Shown here piece after piece: positions 9,500 to 17,669 of a DNA stretch of 64,000 nt (its first letter is position 1; every line of letters starts with the position of its first letter). This DNA comes from Vibrio barjaei (GTDB lineage Bacteria; Pseudomonadota; Gammaproteobacteria; Enterobacterales; Vibrionaceae), in contig NZ_LQXO02000012.1 in NCBI RefSeq assembly GCF_001639065.2, positions 186,001-250,000 on the forward strand, given 5' to 3'. Under the pieces are notes generated by a model. The model was not told where the DNA came from, did no database searches, and saw nothing but the letters and a program-made list of their open reading frames with translations. The position numbers and the translations under genes were made by a program.

Positions 9500-10957
9500 T
9501 CAGAGCAGTGGATTGAAGAGATAAAACAGTCTTTCAAAAAATCGATGATAAATACTTCTTTGCTTCCATACGCTGTAGTCGACTAACTCCGAGCGTTGTA
9601 TATAGCTCGATTGCAACTGGTGCATCTCTTTGGTGAAGCTTGGGTCTTCTACTGCGAGAGTCACTTCAAAGTTAAGCCACAAGCTGCGCATGTCCATATT
9701 GACGGTACCAACTAAGCAAAAGAGCTCGTCGATAACAACGGACTTAGTATGCAGTAAACCGCCATCAAACTCGTAGATTTTGACACCAGCGGAAAGTAAG
9801 TCAGTGTAAAATGCGCGTGATGCCCATTTCACCATAATCGAGTCGTTATTCTTCGGGATAATGAGCTCAACGTTGACTCCTCGTTGTGCGGTCGTTTTGA
9901 TCGTTTCCAACAAATCAGCACTAGGCACAAAATAAGGCGTGGTGATTCTTACCGACTCTTCTGCCTGATGCATAGCGAGTGTGAGGACTTGACCAATTAA
10001 CTGATCTGGCATACCTGGACCAGACGGTACTACCTGAACTGGTTTAGAGTCTTTTGGGATTTCTATAGCGCATTCTGGTTGAGCTGGTAACTGTCGATCA
10101 CCGGTTTCTACTTCCCAGTCCCAACAATGTATCGCAGAGAGCACATTGACTGTAGGACCTTCGATACGGACCATAATATCAATCCATTGGCCTACGCCGG
10201 AGTTTTGCTTAAAGTAAGCGGGATCGACCATGTTCATTGAGCCGGTGTAAGCGACTTCATCGTCTATTACGATGATTTTTCTGTGCTGACGGAGATCTAA
10301 ACGACGCAGGAAAATACGCCAAGGAGACACTTCTAGCCCTTCGACCAGTTCAATTCCCGCATCACGCATCATCTGTGCCCAATGACTTTTCTTGAAGAAC
10401 GTTGGGCTACCAGCAGAGTCAAGAAGCACTTTAACATCTACGCCGCGCTTGGCAGCTTGTATAAGCGCAGATGCAACCGAATCCGCTAATCCACCCGGAT
10501 ACCAAATGTAGAACACCATACGAATGCTCTCTTTGGCTTGCTCAATATCTTTGATCACTGACAACAGGATCTCTTGTGGCGTGGTTTGTAGCTGAAGTTG
10601 ATTACCACATAGAGCTGGAATGCCCATTCTGTTATTACACAGATGGTCGATTTTCGAAATATGAGTGCCTAACCCATCGGTAACATGCGCGTTGCAGTCA
10701 TTCAGTTGATAAAACCAGTCACCAAATGGATGGAACATTTCTCTAGCTCGATCTGCTCGCTTTCTACCTAGGTTAAGCTCACCAAACATGAAGTAACATA
10801 AGACCCCAACCACTGGGATGATGTATATCACCATTAACCAAGCGAGAGAAACGCTGACGGCGCGGCGTTTTAGTACAACGCGCAAGGTGACACCTGCCAC
10901 TAGGACCCAATAAAGTCCAATGCCTGCGAGAGTAAGAAAGTGGTATACCTTGTCCAT
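9500..10957 (-). CDS. clsA: Cardiolipin synthase A
   Basis: This inner-membrane phospholipase D-family enzyme condenses two phosphatidylglycerols into cardiolipin. Two HKD motifs are visible: HRKIIVIDDEVAYTGSMNM, and HTKSVVIDELFCLVGTVNMD near the C-terminus. Two N-terminal membrane segments (residues about 4-27 and 37-58) precede the GELNLGRKRADRAR linker typical of ClsA. I start at 10957 (MDKVYHFLTL), giving 485 residues against 486 in E. coli ClsA; the longer frame from 11005 adds 16 residues with no family match. Confidence 0.95.
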   Translation of the reverse strand: MDKVYHFLTLAGIGLYWVLVAGVTLRVVLKRRAVSVSLAWLMVIYIIPVVGVLCYFMFGELNLGRKRADRAREMFHPFGDWFYQLNDCNAHVTDGLGTHISKIDHLCNNRMGIPALCGNQLQLQTTPQEILLSVIKDIEQAKESIRMVFYIWYPGGLADSVASALIQAAKRGVDVKVLLDSAGSPTFFKKSHWAQMMRDAGIELVEGLEVSPWRIFLRRLDLRQHRKIIVIDDEVAYTGSMNMVDPAYFKQNSGVGQWIDIMVRIEGPTVNVLSAIHCWDWEVETGDRQLPAQPECAIEIPKDSKPVQVVPSGPGMPDQLIGQVLTLAMHQAEESVRITTPYFVPSADLLETIKTTAQRGVNVELIIPKNNDSIMVKWASRAFYTDLLSAGVKIYEFDGGLLHTKSVVIDELFCLVGTVNMDMRSLWLNFEVTLAVEDPSFTKEMHQLQSSYIQRSELVDYSVWKQRSIYHRFFERLFYLFNPLL

Positions 10958-11054
10958 TATGCCTCGATAGAAAGACGCTTTCGCAAATAATAAGCTCAGA
11001 ATCAAGTATTTGGAATAGTTAGTTGCCTGTCAAATACAACCTGTTACACAAGCC

Positions 11055-11260
11055 ATGAAAATTAATGAAATAGGTAGTTTCTATACAATTCGGCGTTGTT
11101 TTGATGACGATGTTATTAATATCGAGGCACGGCATACCAAGTAGCCAGAGAGCGTGAGAGTGGTCTAGGTGTGGGGTTTACAGTTGATGAAATAAACCGC
11201 AAACTATCAGCAAAGCGAATGGAAAATAGTCAGTTAGAAGTTTGGCGCTTCCAATTCTAA
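11055..11260 (+). pseudogene. Frame-split small gene (about 68 residues), unknown function
   Basis: Two adjoining reading frames look like one small gene. Frame one starts with ATG at 11055 (MKINEIGSFYTIRRCFDDD) and ends at a TAG at 11142. Frame two, shifted by -1, is open from about 11124 to a TAA at 11258 and reads YQVARERESGLGVGFTVDEI, then NRKLSAKRMENSQLEVWRFQF. The second part has no convincing start and both halves have protein-like composition. A single-base loss around 11127-11141 would explain it. I do not recognise the family. Alternatives are a sequencing error, a programmed frameshift (no obvious slippery heptamer) or chance. Confidence 0.5.
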
Positions 11261-11313
11261 AGATAAGCTGTTTTACTTGCTATATCGCTATTGGATATAA
11301 ATTTTACATAATG

Positions 11314-11331
11314 TGTAAACTAAAAATTACA
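11314..11331. promoter_or_regulatory. TyrR box upstream of Na+ symporter gene
   Basis: TGTAAA-CTAAAA-ATTACA matches the TyrR consensus TGTAAA-N6-TTTACA at 11 of 12 defined bases. It lies 135 bp before the symporter start and before the leader terminator. TyrR itself is encoded at 51714-53255. This suggests aromatic amino acid control of the transporter; binding is inferred. Confidence 0.6.
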
Positions 11332-11372
11332 CCCCTATATTTAACAGCGAGAGATCGTGAGCACAGGGATAG

Positions 11373-11397
11373 GCTGCCAATCAAAGGCAGCTTTTTT
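11373..11397 (+). terminator. Terminator-like hairpin in the symporter leader
   Basis: GCTGCC (11373-11378) and GGCAGC (11386-11391) pair across a 7-base loop and are followed by six Ts. It lies about 70 bp before the symporter start, so it either ends an upstream or small transcript or acts as an attenuator in the leader. Confidence 0.7.
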
Positions 11398-11465
11398 GTG
11401 CGCAAAAATCATTTCATGGACAGCCGCAAACTCGTCTAGTTAATAGACACACATGGTACATACTG

Positions 11466-12809
11466 ATGGCAAGTTCCGATAGAGGCCAATTCTCTTCTCG
11501 CTTTGGCTTTATTATGGCTGCTGCTGGGTCAGCAGTGGGTTTAGGCAATGTCTGGGGGTTCCCGACACAAACAGCCAGTAATGGCGGAGCCGCATTCCTC
11601 CTTATCTATCTTTTGATGATGGCTCTACTTGCTTTCCCAATGCTTGTCGCTGAGCTTACAATTGGTCGATATGGGCAATCTAACCCGATCGGGTCGTTAC
11701 GAAAAATCTGGACAAATAATCGTTTATTAGCGGTGTTATTTGGTACCACTGCTATGTTAACCGCATCAATGATCTTGAGCTTTTACGCCATCTTAGCTGG
11801 CTGGTTAATTGGCTTTGGTATCTCTCCAATTATGAAATTGATTGGTTTACAGCAGTTTTCTGAATGGTTAATTACCTTTGGAACAGGACGAAACGTCCTC
11901 TTGACCGTCATATTTATGTTAATGACAGTGTTTGTGGTACGCCGTGGTGTCGCAGATGGCATTGAAAAGTGGTCATCACGATTGATGCCAGTTTTGTTTG
12001 CGCTGTTTTTGGTTCTCATTATCTACATTTTCACTCAAGACGGTGCTATTGATGGGCTAAGAATGTACCTCGTTCCTGACTGGGAGCATGTGAATGGTGG
12101 ACTGGTCGTTAACGCGATGGGACAAGCCTTTTTCTCGCTGTCGCTCGGCGTTGGCGCGATGATGGTTTATGGCTCTTACCTAAGTAAAGATGTCAATATT
12201 CCCAAAACAGCGGGTCAAGTCGCCATTATTGATACTGGTGTAGCGTTTTTTGCTGGTTTACTGATTCTTCCTGCAATGTTCGTTGCAAAAGCAAATGGTG
12301 TGCAGATCTTCAGTGAAACAGGCCAGCTGATCAGTTCAGGAAATCTTGTCTTTACGGTCTTACCAAGTTTGTTTGACTCAATGGGATTAGTGGGAGAGGT
12401 GGTTGGTGTCGCTTTCTTTGCTTTAATGGTGATTGCTGCCTTGACGTCATCTATCGCTATGCTGGAAGTGCCAGTATCGTGTCTGCAAGAAGAATTAAAG
12501 ATAAAGCGAGAGAAGTCAGCCATTATTCTGGGCGTCGCTATTCTTGTGTTCAGCGTACTCATCGCTGCGAATTTCGATACGCTATTCGATTGGGTAGCAA
12601 CGGCATCAACTATGTATATGCAGCCATTACTGGGTGTGGTTTGGGCAGTGGTTATTGGTTGGGTTTGGAGTCGGAATGCTCTGCTTAAAGAAATTCAACA
12701 AGGCAACCCAGAGATCGAGAAAACTTGGTTTTGGCGTATTTGGCCGATTTACGTCAAAGTGGTTTGTCCTATCGCCATCATAATGGTGTTTGCTTACCCA
12801 TTCTTGTAA
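11466..12809 (+). CDS. Sodium-dependent symporter, NSS/SNF family (probable aromatic amino acid uptake)
   Basis: This is a LeuT-fold Na+-coupled symporter of 447 residues, close to the 11-helix bacterial members such as MhsT. The N-terminal signature AAAGSAVGLGNVWGFPTQ holds the unwound TM1 region that binds Na+ and substrate. The usual NVWRFP has Gly in place of the gate Arg here. A TyrR box upstream points to tyrosine, tryptophan or phenylalanine as substrate, but this is inference. The leader carries a terminator-like hairpin and the gene ends in its own terminator. Confidence 0.88.
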   Translation: MASSDRGQFSSRFGFIMAAAGSAVGLGNVWGFPTQTASNGGAAFLLIYLLMMALLAFPMLVAELTIGRYGQSNPIGSLRKIWTNNRLLAVLFGTTAMLTASMILSFYAILAGWLIGFGISPIMKLIGLQQFSEWLITFGTGRNVLLTVIFMLMTVFVVRRGVADGIEKWSSRLMPVLFALFLVLIIYIFTQDGAIDGLRMYLVPDWEHVNGGLVVNAMGQAFFSLSLGVGAMMVYGSYLSKDVNIPKTAGQVAIIDTGVAFFAGLLILPAMFVAKANGVQIFSETGQLISSGNLVFTVLPSLFDSMGLVGEVVGVAFFALMVIAALTSSIAMLEVPVSCLQEELKIKREKSAIILGVAILVFSVLIAANFDTLFDWVATASTMYMQPLLGVVWAVVIGWVWSRNALLKEIQQGNPEIEKTWFWRIWPIYVKVVCPIAIIMVFAYPFL

Positions 12810-12835
12810 GCAATCTACACATTATCGCAAACTAG

Positions 12836-12858
12836 AAGCTGCTCATTGAGCAGCTTTT
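12836..12858 (+). terminator. Terminator of the Na+ symporter gene
   Basis: AAGCTGCTC / GAGCAGCTT (9-bp perfect arms, 3-base loop) is followed by TT, 27 bp after the stop. Confidence 0.8.
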
Positions 12859-12901
12859 GTGTATTATCCCTGCCCATTATTCCTTAGCGATAAGGCATCG
12901 C

Positions 12902-13588
12902 ATGTTCGATATTCATTATGAAAATGAGGATTTTGTTGTCATTAACAAATATCCGGGAGTGAGCGTTCATAAAGATGATGGCGACACAATGTTGGTGTCG
13001 GACGTAGCAATCGCCATTGGCGCATCGTCACTTCATCTGGTGCATCGGCTCGACAAAATGACATCGGGGTTACTGATATTAGCCAAGCGAGCAGAAGTCG
13101 CGGCACAGTTTTCACGTTTATTTGAGCAACGCGACATAAACAAGTATTACCTTGCCATAGGCAGCAAAAAGCCAAAGAAAAAGCAAGGAACGATAATTGG
13201 CGATATGGAGCGTTCAAGACGTTCGTCTTGGAAGTTGGTTAACTCAAAGAATAACCCAGCGGTGACACAGTTTTTTTCTGCCGCAGCAGAAAACGGTGAG
13301 CGGGTCTTTTTGTGCAAGCCGTTGTCAGGCAAAACACACCAGATTCGTGTTGCTTTGAAGTCGATCGGTTCTCCAATTAAAGGCGATGCGATCTATAACA
13401 CGAGTGACAATTCTGATCGTGGCTATTTACATGCTTATGCGCTGCGCTTCGAGCTAAGTGGTGAGTTGTTTCAGTTTAGGTGTGACCCGCGAGAGGGTAC
13501 TCTTGGGAAAAAATGGCAGTCAACAGAAGTTGCGGACGCTATCGATAAATGGTCACAACCATGGGAGTTAGCATGGCCGAAAAAATAG
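12902..13588 (+). CDS. RluA-family pseudouridine synthase
   Basis: This is an RNA pseudouridine synthase of the RluA type, 228 residues from the internal start at 12902 (MFDIHYENEDFVV). The catalytic aspartate is Asp51 in HRLDKMTSGLL. KPLSGKTHQIRVAL is the second conserved block. There is no S4 domain, so it is a compact subtype. The next gene starts inside its end (16-nt overlap), so the two are probably co-expressed and both modify RNA. The target position cannot be told from sequence. Confidence 0.88.
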   Translation: MFDIHYENEDFVVINKYPGVSVHKDDGDTMLVSDVAIAIGASSLHLVHRLDKMTSGLLILAKRAEVAAQFSRLFEQRDINKYYLAIGSKKPKKKQGTIIGDMERSRRSSWKLVNSKNNPAVTQFFSAAAENGERVFLCKPLSGKTHQIRVALKSIGSPIKGDAIYNTSDNSDRGYLHAYALRFELSGELFQFRCDPREGTLGKKWQSTEVADAIDKWSQPWELAWPKK

Positions 13589-14547
13589 AGCAGAAAAACA
13601 GCGAAAACGAGTCGATGCAAGCTAGCCAGTTAGGCGTATTCTTTGATCAAGTCTCAATCGGGCTATCTCAATCCAATGCAGAGGTGAGACGTCTTTTTCA
13701 CGGAAGAGGAAAGTGCTGGCCAGGTTTAGAGCAGTTGACTTGTGACTGGGCCGCTAATCAGTTGCTGGTGAATTTGTTCAAGCCTGTTGATGAGACGTTT
13801 ATGGTCGCGCTCACGCAAGGGCTTGAGGATTTATCAAACAGCGAGCTTTGGCAACAAGTGCAAGGCAAGTCGATTGTCTTACAGCACCGCTATAGTGATG
13901 GTGCACCAACAGAAGTCTTATTAGGTGAGCTTGACAAAAGACCAGTTGTCTCAGAGCTAGGTTGTAAATATCAACTCGATATTGGTCGCAACCAAAACTT
14001 TGGACTTTTCCTTGATATGAGAAATGGCCGGGAGTGGGTCAAAGACCGTGCTGCTGGAAAGCGAGTCCTTAACCTTTTTGCCTACACATGTGGATTCTCC
14101 GTTGCCGCAATCGAAGGTGGGGCAGAACATGTGGTTAACGTCGATATGGCACGCGCGTCGCTAAATAAAGGACGCGATAATCACCGATTAAATGACCATG
14201 ACACGTCTAAAGTAACCTTTATGGCGCACGATATCTTTAAGTCGTGGGGGAAAATCAAAAAGCACGGACCCTATGACATCATTATTATCGACCCACCTTC
14301 ATTCCAAAAAGGAAGTTTTGCCCTGACTAAGGATTACAAAAAGATCCTACGACGTTTGCCTGAACTGTTGAATAAGCAAGGCGAGGTGATGGCGTGTGTG
14401 AACTCACCTAGCGTTACACCAAGCTTTCTGATTGACAGTATGAAAGAAGAAGCGCCAACACTTGCTTATATTGAGCGATTAGCTAATCCATCAGAGTTTG
14501 CTGATAAAGACGATGATGCCAGTTTGAAGGTATTACTCTTTCGCTAA
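13573..14547 (+). CDS. Class I SAM-dependent methyltransferase (RlmI/RlmK-like)
   Basis: This is a Rossmann-fold methyltransferase of the COG1092 kind, about 324 residues. SAM motif I is NLFAYTCGFSVAAIEGGAEH and motif IV is DIIIIDPPSF, typical of rRNA base methyltransferases such as RlmI and the RlmK half of RlmL. The N-terminal PUA domain of RlmI is not evident. I start at MAEKIEQ (13573), preceded by GGGAG; an earlier in-frame start at 13549 would lengthen the overlap with the pseudouridine synthase. An rRNA target is likely but unproven. Confidence 0.82.
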   Translation: MAEKIEQKNSENESMQASQLGVFFDQVSIGLSQSNAEVRRLFHGRGKCWPGLEQLTCDWAANQLLVNLFKPVDETFMVALTQGLEDLSNSELWQQVQGKSIVLQHRYSDGAPTEVLLGELDKRPVVSELGCKYQLDIGRNQNFGLFLDMRNGREWVKDRAAGKRVLNLFAYTCGFSVAAIEGGAEHVVNVDMARASLNKGRDNHRLNDHDTSKVTFMAHDIFKSWGKIKKHGPYDIIIIDPPSFQKGSFALTKDYKKILRRLPELLNKQGEVMACVNSPSVTPSFLIDSMKEEAPTLAYIERLANPSEFADKDDDASLKVLLFR

Positions 14548-14551
14548 ACAA

Positions 14552-14598
14552 ACTTCCTATAAAAAACGGCACATTGCGTGCCGTTTTTTATAGGAAGT
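14552..14598. terminator. Bidirectional terminator with 21-bp perfect stem
   Basis: 14552-14572 and 14578-14598 are exact reverse complements around a 5-base loop. The stem has a GC-rich apex and A/T tracts on both sides, so it can terminate both the methyltransferase (+) and the META lipoprotein (-) transcripts. Confidence 0.9.
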
Positions 14599-14606
14599 AA
14601 TTGGAA

Positions 14607-15062
14607 TTAGTTCATCCAATCTTTCAATTCGAATGTTAGTGTGTGCTCAGCGCCTTTTAGCTCAAGACCGTTTTTAGTGACGGTAATATCGCTCCAATCT
14701 GACAACGTTTTAGACATAGTTTGTTCAATATCCATCGCTGTGCCTGCACACATCTTCATAGTCATGCCCATTTTTTCGATGCGGAATTGACCATCTTTAA
14801 GCTCACCTTGACCGAAGAAGTTGTTACAACCAGCATTGCCGTTTGCCGTCATCTTTTCACCGATCTCTAGGCGAGGTGTTTGGTTCTGTTCATCAACTTG
14901 AATAGGGTTGCCGTCAATTTGAACCAAGTTCCAATTGTGGTGTTGAAGATCTTGTGCGGTTACAGCTTTCATCGCTTCCTCTTTAGTGTCGTTCGCGGCA
15001 CAAGCCGTCATTAATACTGGAAGTGCAACTGCGGCAAGTAACTTCTTAGAAAAAATCTTCAT
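14607..15062 (-). CDS. META-domain lipoprotein (HslJ-like)
   Basis: This is a secreted lipoprotein of 151 residues. The signal peptide ends in the lipobox LMTAC, with the lipidated cysteine at position 21. The META domain spans roughly residues 38-148, with MTANGNAGCNNFFG and MGMTMKMCAG as its signature. HslJ relatives in E. coli are linked to novobiocin resistance and heat shock, but the biochemical role is unknown. Asn follows the Cys by two residues, and no +2 Asp is present, so outer-membrane sorting is expected. Confidence 0.88.
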   Translation of the reverse strand: MKIFSKKLLAAVALPVLMTACAANDTKEEAMKAVTAQDLQHHNWNLVQIDGNPIQVDEQNQTPRLEIGEKMTANGNAGCNNFFGQGELKDGQFRIEKMGMTMKMCAGTAMDIEQTMSKTLSDWSDITVTKNGLELKGAEHTLTFELKDWMN

Positions 15063-15291
15063 ATAATTTGCTCCAACTGAATGAAATTGTTGACAAGCCT
15101 AACTAATAAAACACTGTTTTTTGTCAGGAGTAGGTTATGTTTAGTATAGTGGTTTTTTAATTGGATAAGTGTAAACCATTGCGTAACAGTGATATTGGAT
15201 TCGCAAAAGCCACATAAGTCAGACTATTCTTACTATCCAAGTTTGTTTTCGCTCAAAGAGTGTAGTCCAAATATATGAATAAAGGATGTCG

Positions 15292-15546
15292 ATGGAGCAA
15301 CTAGAGTTTTTCACCGTACCGAGTCCATGCGTACGAATATGCACGGTTGATGAGAAAGGGTATTGTCAAGGATGCATGCGTAAGCGTGATGAGCGTTTTA
15401 ATTGGTTGAGCTTCACCACCGCACAGCAACTTCATATCATTAAATTATGTCGTCAACGTTATCGCCGCAAGCTAATGCAAGGCAAAATAACGGTGACAAA
15501 CGCAGTACTGGAAGAGGACGATAGCCCTCAGCAAGATTTATTTTAA
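15292..15546 (+). CDS. DUF1289 cysteine-rich small protein
   Basis: This 84-residue protein has the DUF1289 signature PCVRICTVDEKGYCQGCMRK, with four cysteines spaced for metal or Fe-S binding, followed by a Trp and a basic helix. The function is unknown. I start at the second in-frame Met (15292) because AAAGGA lies five bases before it; the Met at 15286 overlaps that ribosome site. It is a single gene. Confidence 0.85.
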   Translation: MEQLEFFTVPSPCVRICTVDEKGYCQGCMRKRDERFNWLSFTTAQQLHIIKLCRQRYRRKLMQGKITVTNAVLEEDDSPQQDLF

Positions 15547-15756
15547 TAATCGCTTGCGCACATTATTATTTATATCTTCTCCATTGACTCACTCTCAACT
15601 GTAGTAGCTGTAGCATTAATTTAGTTCGTTTTCGCTATTTTAACCACACAGCGTATTTAAAATGAAAGTGTGATCTTAGTTCAAATTGGTGCTGGTATCC
15701 CAGATGGAATTCTGTTTATTATAGGTTAGTCAATAATCAATAATATTAATGGATTC

Positions 15757-16719
15757 ATGCGGATACTTATATGTGACGATTCAAAGGTAGCAAGAAGAAG
15801 TCTAGCGAGTTTTATCGCAAGCTCTTTTGATGGTGAGATCATATTTTCGGAAAATGGCCGCCAAGCACTCGAAATAATGCAGTGCGACACCATTGATATC
15901 TTATTTCTTGATTTAACAATGCCAGAAATGGATGGCTTTGAAGTACTGATAGCGCTTCAAGAGTTCAGCTATCAAACCAAAGTGGTCGTAGTATCTGGCG
16001 ACATCCAAGAAATTGCCCAACAACGCTGTTTCGCTCTCGGTGCATATGCATTCATAGAGAAGCCGTTAAAAGCAGAGTCGGCAATCCCTTTATTCCACGA
16101 GCTCCAGATCCCAGTTCATCATGCACATTCTTCAAAGCAGTCATTTAGCAAACAGCAGATGTTTGAACGTTTTCAAGAAACGTCGAATATCGCTTTGGGG
16201 GTGGGTGCTGCAACGATTTCAGAGCAGCTTAAAGAGTTCATTCTACTACCGGTTCCCAGAGTCGGCGAGCTGACGTTTAGTGAGCTCACCATGATGATAC
16301 AAGACACCTTAAACCGTGAGAATAGCTGCGCGGCGGCACAGCGGTTTGTGGGTGGCGGTTTACATGGTGAGGCACTAGTTTGTATCGAGGGTGAATCGGT
16401 AGCACAAGTAGGACGACGTTTGGGGTATGACGATGGTGAGATTTCCCATGATGAAATAGTTGTCAATCTAGTGAATGTCCTAGTTTCTTCTTTCTTAGTC
16501 TCGTTATCGGAGCAGCTAGGGTTGGAGTTCTCGTTACGTGAACCGCTAAGAATAGAGGATTTCAGCCCTGAAAACTCAATGCTCAATGCTAACGAACAAG
16601 TATTTACGATTGAATATACCTATGATGCAGAAGCGTTAGACTTATTCTGCTCGGTATTGTTTATGTTTGATGTGGAATCTGTGGAGATTATCCACCGTCA
16701 AATGGAGCTATTACAATGA
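15757..16719 (+). CDS. Response regulator with CheC/CheX-like C-terminal domain
   Basis: This 320-residue two-domain protein carries a receiver domain at about residues 1-120 (acid pair CDD at 7-8, phospho-acceptor Asp52 in LFLDLTMPEMDG, Lys in EKPLK). The C-terminal half resembles CheC/CheX phosphatases in its hydrophobic layout, with DEIVVNLVNVLVSSFL in the place of the usual E-x-x-N helix, though the motif is not exact. The next gene, a diguanylate cyclase, starts inside its stop codon (ATGA overlap). The pair probably links a phosphorelay or chemotaxis-type signal to c-di-GMP. The partner kinase is not in the operon. Confidence 0.82.
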   Translation: MRILICDDSKVARRSLASFIASSFDGEIIFSENGRQALEIMQCDTIDILFLDLTMPEMDGFEVLIALQEFSYQTKVVVVSGDIQEIAQQRCFALGAYAFIEKPLKAESAIPLFHELQIPVHHAHSSKQSFSKQQMFERFQETSNIALGVGAATISEQLKEFILLPVPRVGELTFSELTMMIQDTLNRENSCAAAQRFVGGGLHGEALVCIEGESVAQVGRRLGYDDGEISHDEIVVNLVNVLVSSFLVSLSEQLGLEFSLREPLRIEDFSPENSMLNANEQVFTIEYTYDAEALDLFCSVLFMFDVESVEIIHRQMELLQ

Positions 16720-17669
16720 CCACTATGACACTCGAGCTTTCCGACTTTCATTGGACGATGCAGCTGCTGGATACGCTAGATGCGGGTCTTATTGTGGTTG
16801 ATCGTGAATACAATGTCTGTGCATGGAATAGTTTCATGCAAAACTATAGCGGTATCAATGCAGACAGCATTATGGGCAAGTGCTTGTTTGAAAGTTATCC
16901 CAATCTTCCTGAAAAGTGGCTAAGAGCGAAACTCGAATCGACTGGAACTCTCAAAACTCGGGGGTTTTCAAACTGGGAAGATCGCCCAATCATCTTTGAA
17001 TTCAAAAACTTCTCACCTGTCTCACAAGGCTTGCTCAACATGTACCAGAACATGGTGATTACGCCACTTAAGTCTCCCCAAGGAGATGTCACGCATTTCG
17101 CCATCATGCTGCAAGATGTGTCGGACATTGCTAAGAGCAAAATGCACCTCAAGCGCTCCAATGAAAAGTTGACGGAGTTGGGTCGCACAGATGGTCTTAC
17201 GGGACTGTTTAACCGGGCTTACTGGGAGTCACAGTTTATTGAGGAATTTAATTCGGTACAGACCACGGGACGTACGTCAACGCTGGTGATGTTCGATATC
17301 GATCACTTTAAACGTGTCAATGACAACTATGGCCATGCCACTGGCGATAACGTGATCAAAGAAACTGCTAAGCAGCTGTTAAAGGCCGCGAGAGGTAGTG
17401 ATGTGTGTGGCCGCTACGGCGGCGAGGAATTTGCCGTTTTACTCACCGACACGACAGCAGATCAAGCGTCGTATTTTGCAGAAAGGTTGCGTAAACGAGT
17501 AGAGGATCTCTGTCTAGAGTTCGATGGGCAGTCACTCCAATACACCATTAGCTTAGGCATAACCGAGTGCAGCGCTGAAGATAATAATCATGTAGATTGG
17601 CTAAAGCGCGCGGATAAAGCCCTTTACCAGTCCAAGGAAGCTGGTCGCAACGCCACGTCCATCCTCTAG
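16716..17669 (+). CDS. PAS-GGDEF diguanylate cyclase
   Basis: This protein of 317 residues makes c-di-GMP from two GTPs. A PAS domain covers about residues 12-140 and the GGDEF domain about 153-315. The active site is GGEEF (235-239), and the inhibitory I-site RxxD is intact as RGSD (226-229), five residues before it, so product inhibition is expected. No membrane segment is visible, so it should be cytoplasmic. It overlaps the upstream response-regulator gene by 4 nt, implying translational coupling. Confidence 0.95.
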   Translation: MTTMTLELSDFHWTMQLLDTLDAGLIVVDREYNVCAWNSFMQNYSGINADSIMGKCLFESYPNLPEKWLRAKLESTGTLKTRGFSNWEDRPIIFEFKNFSPVSQGLLNMYQNMVITPLKSPQGDVTHFAIMLQDVSDIAKSKMHLKRSNEKLTELGRTDGLTGLFNRAYWESQFIEEFNSVQTTGRTSTLVMFDIDHFKRVNDNYGHATGDNVIKETAKQLLKAARGSDVCGRYGGEEFAVLLTDTTADQASYFAERLRKRVEDLCLEFDGQSLQYTISLGITECSAEDNNHVDWLKRADKALYQSKEAGRNATSIL

